Shown: in pieces, positions 1 to 4,998 of the stretch | How positions within the stretch are numbered: the first letter of the stretch is position 1 | Layout of the letters: every line of letters begins with the position of its first letter | DNA from: Chloroflexota bacterium | GTDB lineage: Bacteria > Chloroflexota > UBA5177 > JANWHV01 | Reading direction: 5' to 3' | Assembly: GCA_025924845.1 (NCBI GenBank) | Contig: JAICHN010000329.1 | Span: 1-5,874, forward strand | Length of the DNA: 5,874 nt | Made by a program: the position numbers and the translations under genes | Notes under the pieces: generated by a model | The model's input: the letters and a program-made list of their open reading frames with translations, nothing else | Told to the model about the DNA's origin: nothing | Database searches by the model: none

Positions 1-2
1 GA

Positions 3-239
3 GACCCCGAACGCTTCGCGGGCTGGTTTGCCGGCGTCCGCCAACCGCTCCCCACGATTGCCGTGCCGCTGACCGCGCCGTTCGAGGACGTACCGCTCCC
101 GTTGCAAGAGGTGGTGGACACCGTGTACGCGCGCTACCGCTACGACGCGGCCATCGACTATGAGGCGGAGCCTCCGCCTCCCCCCTTCAGCCCCGCCGAT
201 GCCCGCTGGATTCGTGAGCGCATCGCCGCCTGGCGGTAA
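3..239 (+). CDS. DUF4058 family protein, C-terminal end (5' part outside the window)
   Basis: An open frame enters from the left edge and ends at TAA 237-239, giving 78 visible residues. It contains PLPTIAVPL near the start, then PLPLQEVVDTVYARYRYD, then a run of prolines before FSPADARW. This is the characteristic end of DUF4058 proteins: a PLPTIPVPL-type strand, a 'DLQ..LD.vYdr..YD..IDY' segment and a proline run before the final tryptophan. The family is common in cyanobacteria, Chloroflexota and Planctomycetota, and its biochemical role is unknown to me. The N-terminal bulk of the gene is missing, so nothing can be said about its start or promoter. The frame ends cleanly, and the next identifiable coding trace overlaps its last codons in another frame. 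Confidence 0.8.
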   Translation, partial: DPERFAGWFAGVRQPLPTIAVPLTAPFEDVPLPLQEVVDTVYARYRYDAAIDYEAEPPPPPFSPADARWIRERIAAWR

Positions 240-301
240 AGACAATCTCGCCGAACGACGAACTCCGCGCTGCGTTCGAGAAGCCGCGGCGCACCCGGTA
301 G
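236..301 (+). pseudogene. Possible relic: C-terminal tail of a DUF1778 (TacA-like) antitoxin
   Basis: In frame 2 a short open stretch, roughly from 236 to TAG 299-301, reads VKTISPNDELRAAFEKPRRTR. The pattern P-N-[DE]-x-L-R-x-A-[FM] followed by basic residues resembles the C-terminal toxin-neutralising tail of DUF1778 antitoxins, which are normally encoded just upstream of GNAT toxins. Here it ends 9 bases before the GTG of such a toxin, which is the expected spacing. There is no start codon, and the frame is closed upstream by TGA at 215-217, so the ribbon-helix-helix half would have been lost where the DUF4058 gene now ends. The match is short and made by eye. Chance resemblance is the main alternative. 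Confidence 0.35.
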
Positions 302-310
302 ACGGGCGGC

Positions 311-828
311 GTGGCCGAACTGGAATTCGTGATCGAGCCGCTTGTGAAAGGCCATGAGCGAGCGGCTTTTTCGTGCGGCAACGAGTCCCTTGACCGTTAT
401 ATTCGTGAGCAAGCACGCCGAGAACAGGAGCGCCGCGTAGCCAGGGTCTATGTGCTCCGTCATATCCCCCCGACCGGATCGCGGGCTGTCACACCCTATC
501 CGCCTCGACCGTGGAGACACGGGCACTGCCGGCTGAAATCGCCGATCGGTTACCGCGCTACGAGGCGCAACCGGTAATCTTGCTCGGCCGCCTTGCCCGA
601 GACCTGCGTTTCCGTGGCCAGGGTATCGGTGAGTTGCTGCTGCGCGACGCCCTGGAACGCAGTCTTGAGACGCACCGGCAAGTGGGGGCTATAGCGGTAG
701 TCGTGGATGCCATTGACGATCGCGCCGCCTCATTCTACGAAGCGTTCGGCTTTATTCGCCTGCCGGGCGGGGCCAATCAGCATTTCATCGCCATGGAGAC
801 CATCGCCCAGGCGGCTGCCCAGCGGTAG
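311..828 (+). pseudogene. GNAT-family N-acetyltransferase (TacT/AtaT-like toxin), frameshifted
   Basis: The first half is read from GTG 311: MAELEFVIEPL, then FSCGNESLDRYIREQA and VARVYVL, the typical N-terminus of toxin-type GNATs ('F.CG...LD.yl...A'). This frame then degenerates and stops at 577. The second half is in another frame, from about 472 to TAG 826-828: DRIAGCHTLSAS, then LLGRLARD, the acetyl-CoA pyrophosphate loop RGQGIG (613-630), VVVDAIDDRAASFYEAFGF with the usual catalytic-position Tyr (736-738), and FIAMETIAQ. The two halves join perfectly if one C is added to the six-C run at 466-471. Family members acetylate aminoacyl-tRNA and so block translation. The usual YYTLSA motif reads CHTLSAS here, a second possible sign of decay. 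No intact antitoxin precedes it. An independent product could start at GTG 511 (105 residues) but would lack the N-terminal fold. A sequencing or assembly error in the C run is the main alternative to a real pseudogene. Confidence 0.75.
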
Positions 829-884
829 AATGGAAGCGGAGCCTAGGACCATAATGTCGTAGTTTGCCGCCGATTGCTCAACAG

Positions 885-898
885 AGAGTACAGAGTAC
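885..898 (+). repeat. Tandem 7-base direct repeat (AGAGTAC x2)
   Basis: Two exact adjacent copies of AGAGTAC lie in the gap between the GNAT locus and the vapBC pair, about 110 bases before the antitoxin start. Toxin-antitoxin operons are commonly autoregulated by the antitoxin binding short repeats in this zone, so it is a possible operator. A 14-base repeat can also arise by chance. The rest of the 829-1006 gap shows no recognisable gene. Confidence 0.25.
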
Positions 899-938
899 GG
901 CGGGCGGCATGCGGCGTTCCGGCGCGTAGGGTACGTGA

Positions 939-944
939 TACACT
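939..944 (+). promoter_or_regulatory. Possible -10 element (TACACT) for the vapBC operon
   Basis: TACACT matches TATAAT at the most conserved positions (T1, A2, A4, T6) and lies about 60 bases before the antitoxin ATG. No convincing -35 hexamer is found at 16-18 bases upstream. The same hexamer recurs ahead of two other plus-strand genes in the window, which is the main reason for listing it. Confidence 0.25.
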
Positions 945-1006
945 TCGCTGAGGGTGGTATCGTCCGTGGAGTCGACATCGTGACTTCGACCATGGCGGGA
1001 TGAGCG

Positions 1007-1321
1007 ATGAAAAACATTTCAATAGAAGCCGAAATATCCACCGAGCAATTGCTGCGCGCGGTAGAGCAATTGCCGCCAGGAGAGTTCTCGGCGCTCCTCG
1101 CTCGACTGCTGGAGCGCGCGCGTACCGCCGCACGGGCCGGCCCCATGCAAGGAGCGGCCGGCGATGCGCGGGACACTTTGGACGGGCCGTCCGATCGGAA
1201 CCCCTATCTGGCCGCTGCGGGGATCTTCGCGGATGATTCATTCGCCGCCGAGGTCGATGCCTATATCGCGGCGCAGCGTGAGCGTGAGCGCGAGGAAGCG
1301 GCGCGAGAGGCGGATGCCTGA
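1007..1321 (+). CDS. VapB-like antitoxin of the 1314-1742 PIN toxin
   Basis: A 104-residue acidic/basic protein, encoded directly upstream of a PIN-domain toxin and overlapping it by 8 bases, the classic arrangement for a translationally coupled antitoxin. Residues 1-40 (KNISIEAEISTEQLLRAVEQLP) resemble a widespread small-protein N-terminus, 'TI.iEAE.s.eqLL.AVEQL', found ahead of toxins in cyanobacteria and Chloroflexota. A low-complexity Ala/Gly-rich linker follows (41-63). The end (NPYLAAAGIFADDSFAAEVDAYIAAQR, 65-91) resembles the toxin-binding tail of VapB proteins ('P.l..aGif.dd..fd....I...R'), followed by a charged helix. It presumably neutralises VapC and represses its own operon. The Shine-Dalgarno sequence before ATG 1007 is weak. 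No standard DNA-binding domain is certain by eye. Confidence 0.75.
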   Translation: MKNISIEAEISTEQLLRAVEQLPPGEFSALLARLLERARTAARAGPMQGAAGDARDTLDGPSDRNPYLAAAGIFADDSFAAEVDAYIAAQREREREEAAREADA

Positions 1322-1742
1322 GGCTCGGTATGTACTCGACACTGACACCCTCAACGCACTCCAGCACGATCATCCTGGGATCGTGGCACGCGTGGGATCG
1401 CTATCGCCGGCTGACCTGTTCGTCACCATTGTCTCAGTGGAGGAACAGGTAGCTGGGCGCCTCCATGCGCTGCATGGACTGCTGAGTAACGATCGGCTGA
1501 TCGAAGCCTACCGGCGTCTACACCAGACAGTAAACTTCTTCGCCACTGTCAGTATCCTGCCATACGATCAAGCGGCGGTTCGCCAGGACGAGGAGTTCCG
1601 GCGGCTGTACCGCCGGATGGGCGCCAAGGATCGCCGTATCGCTGCCATCGCCAGGGTAAACGGCTGTATGCTGGTCACGAGGAACACCCGCCATTTCCAG
1701 AATATCACGGAGCTTGTTCTGGAGAACTGGATAGACCCATAG
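1314..1742 (+). CDS. vapC: PIN-domain ribonuclease toxin (VapC family)
   Basis: A 142-residue PIN domain of normal VapC length. It opens with YVLDTDTLNAL, giving the first metal-binding Asp at D9; then VTIVSVEEQVAGRL gives the conserved acidic position at E43/E44; GAKDRRIAAIA gives D106; and MLVTRNTRHFQNI gives the closing motif around N124. The family cuts RNA, often initiator tRNA or rRNA, with Mg2+ or Mn2+. ATG 1314 is chosen because homologues begin just before the first Asp and because it overlaps the antitoxin stop by 8 bases. A longer in-frame reading from 1164 would only duplicate antitoxin-coding sequence. All catalytic positions look present, so this is the one module in the window that appears functional. 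The C-terminus (ITELVLENW) matches the family pattern 'i.gl.le.W'. Confidence 0.92.
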   Translation: MPEARYVLDTDTLNALQHDHPGIVARVGSLSPADLFVTIVSVEEQVAGRLHALHGLLSNDRLIEAYRRLHQTVNFFATVSILPYDQAAVRQDEEFRRLYRRMGAKDRRIAAIARVNGCMLVTRNTRHFQNITELVLENWIDP

Positions 1743-1815
1743 GATTAGGGGATGCCCACTCGCGAAGTCGGGCCGGCGGTAGCAGGGTTGCGGCTTCCAA
1801 AGTCCAATCATCCGC

Positions 1816-1821
1816 TACACT
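1816..1821 (+). promoter_or_regulatory. Probable -10 element (TACACT) giving a near-leaderless dynamin transcript
   Basis: TACACT ends 6 bases before the GTG at 1828, so transcription would begin about at the start codon. There is no Shine-Dalgarno sequence in front of that GTG, which fits a leaderless message. A weak -35 candidate, CTTCCA at 1794-1799, lies 16 bases upstream (3 of 6 consensus positions). Confidence 0.4.
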
Positions 1822-1827
1822 TTCCTG

Positions 1828-3639
1828 GTGAACGATACCGCCCCCTCTCCGTTCGATACGCTGCATGAGGCCGCGCTTGCCGCCGCGCCAATTGCCCCTC
1901 GTGAAACCGAGGCGCTTCTTGCCCTGCTGGATCACGCGGCGAGCCGGGAGGCGCTGCCGCTTGCCCGTCTGCTCGGTATGGCGGTCGCCATTCGGATGCG
2001 TCTGCTGGAGGCGGGTACCGAGGAAGCCGCCGCGTGGTGGGATACGCTTGCCGGCGCCGAACGACCCCTCCATGGCGCCCTGATCGACACCCTCCGCGCC
2101 GCGCCCTCCCAAACCCAGGAGCGCGTGTTAACCTACCTGCGCGAATTGGCGGCTATTGATGCGCCCGCCTTCGCTGCCCTACGGAAGCCCCTGGCCCAGA
2201 CGGACCTCGTCGTGGCCGTGGCGGGCGACTTCAAACGCGGCAAGTCCACTCTGCTTAACGCCCTGATCGGCGAACGCATTCTTCCCACGCGCGTGGCGCC
2301 CGCCACGGCCGTGCCCTGCGTGCTCCGTTACGCGCCTTCCCTCACCGTCCATGCCTTCTTTCGCGACGACCGCCCTCCGGAGCCTATCGATCCGGCGGAT
2401 CTTGAGCGCTTCGCCTCTATTCCCCGACCCGGCGATCGCGATGTGCCGGTAATCCGCCCGGGGATCGATCATCTGGAGGTCGGCCTTCCCTGGTCCTATC
2501 CCGCCGATGTCGCGTTGCTCGATCTGCCTGGCTTGAACGAGGAGGGTGGCCGAGCCGAGATGGCTCAGCGTGCGGTGGCCGGGGCGGACGCGGTGTTGGT
2601 GGTGCTGGCCGCCACTCAGTTGTTGGGTGAGGACGAATTGCAGTTTCTCGATACGCTGTGGACCGAGGGACAGCGTACGCTTCTCTTCGCGATTAATCAT
2701 CTCGACCAGCTCGACGAGCGCGATCTGGCCCTGGTTCACGAGCGTGCCGCCGCTCTGCTGGCACCCTACGGGGGGATCATCGGCCGTACCGTCTTTCTGG
2801 TCAGCGCCCGCCTGGCGGTTAACGCCGTCGACGAAGGCAGACCAATTCCTCCCGAAAGTGGACTAGGGCCCTTGCAAGGGCGCCTGGAAACGCTGTTGAC
2901 CGAGGACCGCCCCGCGATCTGGCGGGTAGGGCGGTGTAGGCACGCCTTGATCACCCTGGTGGGGCTGGATTGGGCGGCGGGCGATGTGGTGCTTGGTCGG
3001 CAGGAGATGGTCCGGCGTGCCGCCGCCGATTTCGCGACGGCGGAGGCCAACCTGACGGCGGCGCTCCGAGCTCATGAGACACGGGAGGCCGAGACGGCAC
3101 ACGTTCTGGCCCTGGGACGGGAACGGCTGGCCGGCCAGGATCGTCGCTTCGAGGAACGATGGAGCGCCCTGGAGACGGATCTGCGCGAGCAAAGCCGGCG
3201 CGAACCGCTCCCCTGGCTCTGGCAAGATGCGCGTGTCTGGCTGCGCGAGGAGACGATCCGCGCCATTCGCGATGTGCATCCGGACGTGACGCCCCGCCCC
3301 GAGGGGTATCTGCGGATCGGGATCGCGCCGGCCTTGCGCCTGGGTCGTGGCCCGTTGGTCACCTTCTATCTGGCCGAGGCGCGCCGCGAATGGGATCGCT
3401 TTACGGCCGATGCTCGTCGGCAAGGCCGCGACGACCTGGAAGCGGCCGTACAGGAGGCGGAGATCGATGCGGCGCGTTTGCGCGAACAGCGCGCGTCCGT
3501 GCTTGGCCCGCTGGAGATTCGCCGTGCCCGCGCGGCGGCCGATCTGGCCGAGGCGGAAAGGACGGCAGGCGCCCGCTTGCAAGAGGCACTCACGGCAAGC
3601 GAAGCGCTGCGGGCGGCGCTGGAGGCGTTCGTACTCTAG
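1828..3639 (+). CDS. Dynamin-like GTPase
   Basis: A 603-residue protein with a helical N-terminal segment (1-125), a dynamin-type GTPase domain (about 126-345) and a long helical C-terminal part (370-603). Visible GTPase motifs are G1 G133-D-F-K-R-G-K-S140-T; G2 around T160 in PATAVP (usual form PTTAV); G3 D232-L-P-G235; G4 N290-H-L-D293 where N/T-K-x-D is usual; and a G5-like VSAR near 325-328. The GDFKRGKSTLLNALIG sequence is typical of bacterial dynamin-like proteins, which bind and remodel membranes after GTP-driven assembly. The C-terminal part is rich in Ala, Arg and Glu with heptad-like stretches (395-455, 515-600), consistent with a stalk or coiled coil. I see no hydrophobic paddle or transmembrane segment, so membrane contact, if any, would be peripheral or through a partner. 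It is a single gene with its own likely promoter. Membrane repair, phage defence or division are all possible; the sequence does not choose between them. Confidence 0.88.
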   Translation: MNDTAPSPFDTLHEAALAAAPIAPRETEALLALLDHAASREALPLARLLGMAVAIRMRLLEAGTEEAAAWWDTLAGAERPLHGALIDTLRAAPSQTQERVLTYLRELAAIDAPAFAALRKPLAQTDLVVAVAGDFKRGKSTLLNALIGERILPTRVAPATAVPCVLRYAPSLTVHAFFRDDRPPEPIDPADLERFASIPRPGDRDVPVIRPGIDHLEVGLPWSYPADVALLDLPGLNEEGGRAEMAQRAVAGADAVLVVLAATQLLGEDELQFLDTLWTEGQRTLLFAINHLDQLDERDLALVHERAAALLAPYGGIIGRTVFLVSARLAVNAVDEGRPIPPESGLGPLQGRLETLLTEDRPAIWRVGRCRHALITLVGLDWAAGDVVLGRQEMVRRAAADFATAEANLTAALRAHETREAETAHVLALGRERLAGQDRRFEERWSALETDLREQSRREPLPWLWQDARVWLREETIRAIRDVHPDVTPRPEGYLRIGIAPALRLGRGPLVTFYLAEARREWDRFTADARRQGRDDLEAAVQEAEIDAARLREQRASVLGPLEIRRARAAADLAEAERTAGARLQEALTASEALRAALEAFVL

Positions 3640-3663
3640 AGGTCTTCAGCAACGGCATCACCC

Positions 3664-3780
3664 TCATGTCGCGATCAGGCGGACTTGGTACGCCGGCAAC
3701 GCACTGTCCGCGGCCAGGAGCGTGATGCCTTCCATGTTCGCCTGAGCTATCAGCAGGCGATCAAAGGGATCCTTAGCTTC
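3664..3780 (-). pseudogene. Truncated PIN-domain toxin (vapC remnant, C-terminal end only)
   Basis: On the minus strand, immediately after the antitoxin gene, an open frame ending at TGA 3664-3666 reads KDPFDRLLIAQANMEG and then ITLLAADSALPAYQVRLI. This is the C-terminal third of a VapC of the 'HRDPFDRLLIAQA..E...lvtaD..f..Y.v..i' type, including the third catalytic Asp (DPFD) and the last one (AAD). About the first 90 residues, with the first Asp and the acidic second position, are absent: the frame upstream of 3780 is the antitoxin gene read in the wrong frame. A 46-residue ORF could start at ATG 3802-3804, but it would not fold into a PIN domain. The deletion must have joined the end of the antitoxin gene to codon ~90 of the toxin. 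Confidence 0.82.
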
Positions 3781-4096
3781 ACATTTCGCCGAGCCAGAAC
3801 GCATCCGGCAGCGGCGCGTCGAAGTCCGCGGTCGTAGTGATGGCGCCCCGATTGAGACCGAGGATCCGCCGTGAGCTGGATCGGATGCGGGCGATGGTCT
3901 CGACCGTGAGCAGTCCACGTTGAAGGAAATCCGCCCATACAGCCTCATCGGGGACGAGTGATTCTTGCGCGGCGGCATAGAGCCCGCGCATCACCGCCTC
4001 GGCCAGGACCTCTTCCGTCCGGCGATTGGTCATTTGGGCGAGATCGCGTGCCTGGGCGAGCACATCGTCCGGCAGTTCGATGACGGTGGGTGTCAT
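3779..4096 (-). CDS. Antitoxin of a VapBC-type module (toxin partner truncated)
   Basis: A 105-residue protein. The N-terminal part (TPTVIELPDDVLAQARDLAQ, then RRTEEVLAEAVMRGL, residues 2-39) has the strand-helix-helix look of a ribbon-helix-helix-like DNA-binding domain. The C-terminus (ILGLNRGAITTTADFDAPLPDAFWLGEM) matches the toxin-binding tail of VapB-like antitoxins ('LGl..G.iwvs.DFD.PLPd.fWlGe'). ATG 4094-4096 is preceded by a strong Shine-Dalgarno, GGAGGAGG, about 7 bases away. It lies 38 bases downstream of moaDE on the same strand and may be co-transcribed with it. The reading frame is intact although the toxin behind it is reduced to a stub, so it is an orphan antitoxin: either a leftover, a regulator, or a protein that still neutralises a related toxin elsewhere. 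Confidence 0.8.
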   Translation of the reverse strand: MTPTVIELPDDVLAQARDLAQMTNRRTEEVLAEAVMRGLYAAAQESLVPDEAVWADFLQRGLLTVETIARIRSSSRRILGLNRGAITTTADFDAPLPDAFWLGEM

Positions 4097-4134
4097 ATGG
4101 CTTCCTCCTCCGAAGTATGCCGGCCGCAGGTATA

Positions 4135-4797
4135 TTAGGCGCCCATCCCCACCCATTCGGTGCCGTCGGTAAACACTTCCTTCTTCCAGATCGGCACCGT
4201 TTCCTTGAGGCGGTCGATGGCGAACCGACATGCCTCGAAGGCGGCGGCGCGGTGCGGCGTGGCCACGGCAATCGCCACGCTGGCCTCGCCGATGGCCAGG
4301 CGGCCTATCCGATGCACCATGGCCACCGAGCAACCGGGCCAGCGGCGCTCCATCTCGGCCGCGATCGTTTCCATCTCGCGTTCGGCCATACCCTCGAATG
4401 CCTCGTAGTCCAGATGCAGCACCGGCTTGCCGGTGGGCGAGTTTTCCCGCACTACGCCGAGAAAGAGCGCGATGGCGCCATGGCGATCCGCTCCCACCTC
4501 GGCCTGCAGCGCCGTCGTGTCGATCGGTCCCTCGACCAACCTACAACGCGGGGCACCGCCGCTCACCGGGGGAAGGAACGCCACTTCGTCCCCATCGTGC
4601 AGCGCGGCGTCGCGCCCGGCGTATTCGCCGTTGATCGCCACCGCCGTAGCCTCCCATAGGCGCGGTAGGGTCGGGTGCCCGGCGACGCACTGCTGCCAGA
4701 GAGCGGCCACGTCGCTCCCCTCGGGGAGATCGACCTCCTCGGAGCCGCGGCCCAGTTGTTCTCGATAATAGGCGAAGTAGCGAACACGTATATGCAT
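4135..4797 (-). CDS. moaDE: Fused molybdopterin synthase (MoaD-MoaE)
   Basis: A 220-residue fusion of the two subunits of molybdopterin synthase, which turns cyclic pyranopterin monophosphate into molybdopterin in the cytoplasm. Residues 1-81 are MoaD, a ubiquitin-like sulfur carrier: IRVRYFAYYREQLG at the start, VAINGEYA in the middle, and the GDEVAFLPPVSGG end with the functional Gly-Gly at 80-81. Residues 82-220 are MoaE: FLGVVRENS with R117, the PHRAAAFEA motif with H182-R183, and DRLKETVPIWKKE with K198 and K205, the likely equivalents of E. coli catalytic K119 and K126. The Gly-Gly is internal, so thiocarboxylation would need cleavage after it, as is known for mycobacterial MoaX. ATG 4795-4797 is chosen because MHIRVRYFA is the natural MoaD start. 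There is no Shine-Dalgarno, but a good promoter sits directly upstream. No other cofactor genes are in the window. Confidence 0.95.
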   Translation of the reverse strand: MHIRVRYFAYYREQLGRGSEEVDLPEGSDVAALWQQCVAGHPTLPRLWEATAVAINGEYAGRDAALHDGDEVAFLPPVSGGAPRCRLVEGPIDTTALQAEVGADRHGAIALFLGVVRENSPTGKPVLHLDYEAFEGMAEREMETIAAEMERRWPGCSVAMVHRIGRLAIGEASVAIAVATPHRAAAFEACRFAIDRLKETVPIWKKEVFTDGTEWVGMGA

Positions 4798-4804
4798 CGT
4801 GGAA

Positions 4805-4833
4805 AGTATCCGCGTTGCGCGAGGAAGCGTCAA
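4805..4833 (-). promoter_or_regulatory. Sigma-70-type promoter of moaDE, near-leaderless
   Basis: On the minus strand, TTGACG (4828-4833) is followed by exactly 17 bases and then GATACT (4805-4810). These match TTGACA at 5 of 6 positions and TATAAT at 4 of 6. The ATG begins at 4797, 7 bases after the -10 hexamer, so transcription should start on or within a base or two of the start codon. The lack of any Shine-Dalgarno sequence in front of moaDE agrees with a leaderless message. Confidence 0.6.
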
Positions 4834-4903
4834 CGGGGGCGGAAGGGGAGCGCACCAGCCGAGAGCCTCGGTGACACGGCAAGGCAGGGCATCCCGACCA
4901 TGT

Positions 4904-4914
4904 TACACTACACT
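4904..4914 (+). promoter_or_regulatory. Two overlapping TACACT -10-like hexamers ahead of the PfkB kinase
   Basis: TACACT occurs at 4904-4909 and again at 4909-4914, sharing one base. The second has a weak -35 candidate, AGGGCA (4886-4891), at 17 bases. Transcription would begin near 4916-4921. That leaves an 80-base leader to ATG 4999, or an almost leaderless start at GTG 4918. The -35 support is poor. Confidence 0.35.
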
Positions 4915-4998
4915 CGTGTGCGGTTCCCCGGTTGCTTCCCACGAGATCGCGCGGCATCGTATCCGGCGCGGTCTCTGGTCGGTACGGCGGGACTGTGT

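Noticed and set aside
863..1003. Short plus-strand open stretch ending at TGA 1001-1003 (EYGGRHAAFRRVGYVIHFAEGG and onward)
   Set aside because: It reads somewhat protein-like and could be another relic, but it has no start codon with a ribosome binding site and I could not match it to a family.
1164..1313. Upstream extension of VapC by 50 codons to an earlier ATG
   Set aside because: The added sequence is the antitoxin gene read in another frame, and PIN toxins begin just before the first catalytic Asp, which fits ATG 1314.
843..1373. 176-codon minus-strand open frame across the vapBC promoter and antitoxin
   Set aside because: Arg/Pro/His-rich and unlike any family. It spans the recognised antitoxin and the start of VapC, which explain the sequence.
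1765..1799. Imperfect inverted repeat (GAAGTCG / CGGCTTC) after vapC as a terminator
   Set aside because: Seven pairs including a G-T, a 20-base loop and no T run; too weak for an intrinsic terminator.
2179..2739. 186-codon minus-strand open frame within the GTPase domain region
   Set aside because: Direct antisense shadow of the G1 to G4 motifs; no recognisable domain.
2863..3582. 239-codon minus-strand open frame opposite the dynamin gene
   Set aside because: High GC content keeps antisense frames open. The plus-strand frame has complete GTPase motifs and family-like sequence, while the antisense product is Arg/Pro/Gln-rich and resembles nothing.
3634..3641. CTCTAGAG palindrome at the end of the dynamin gene
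   Set aside because: Eight bases with no loop or T run; likely chance. The 24-base gap between the convergent genes shows no terminator hairpin.
4915..4998. tRNA or structured RNA in the moaDE-pfkB gap
   Set aside because: A GGTTCCCC-like stretch caught the eye, but no cloverleaf arms or anticodon loop can be drawn around it.
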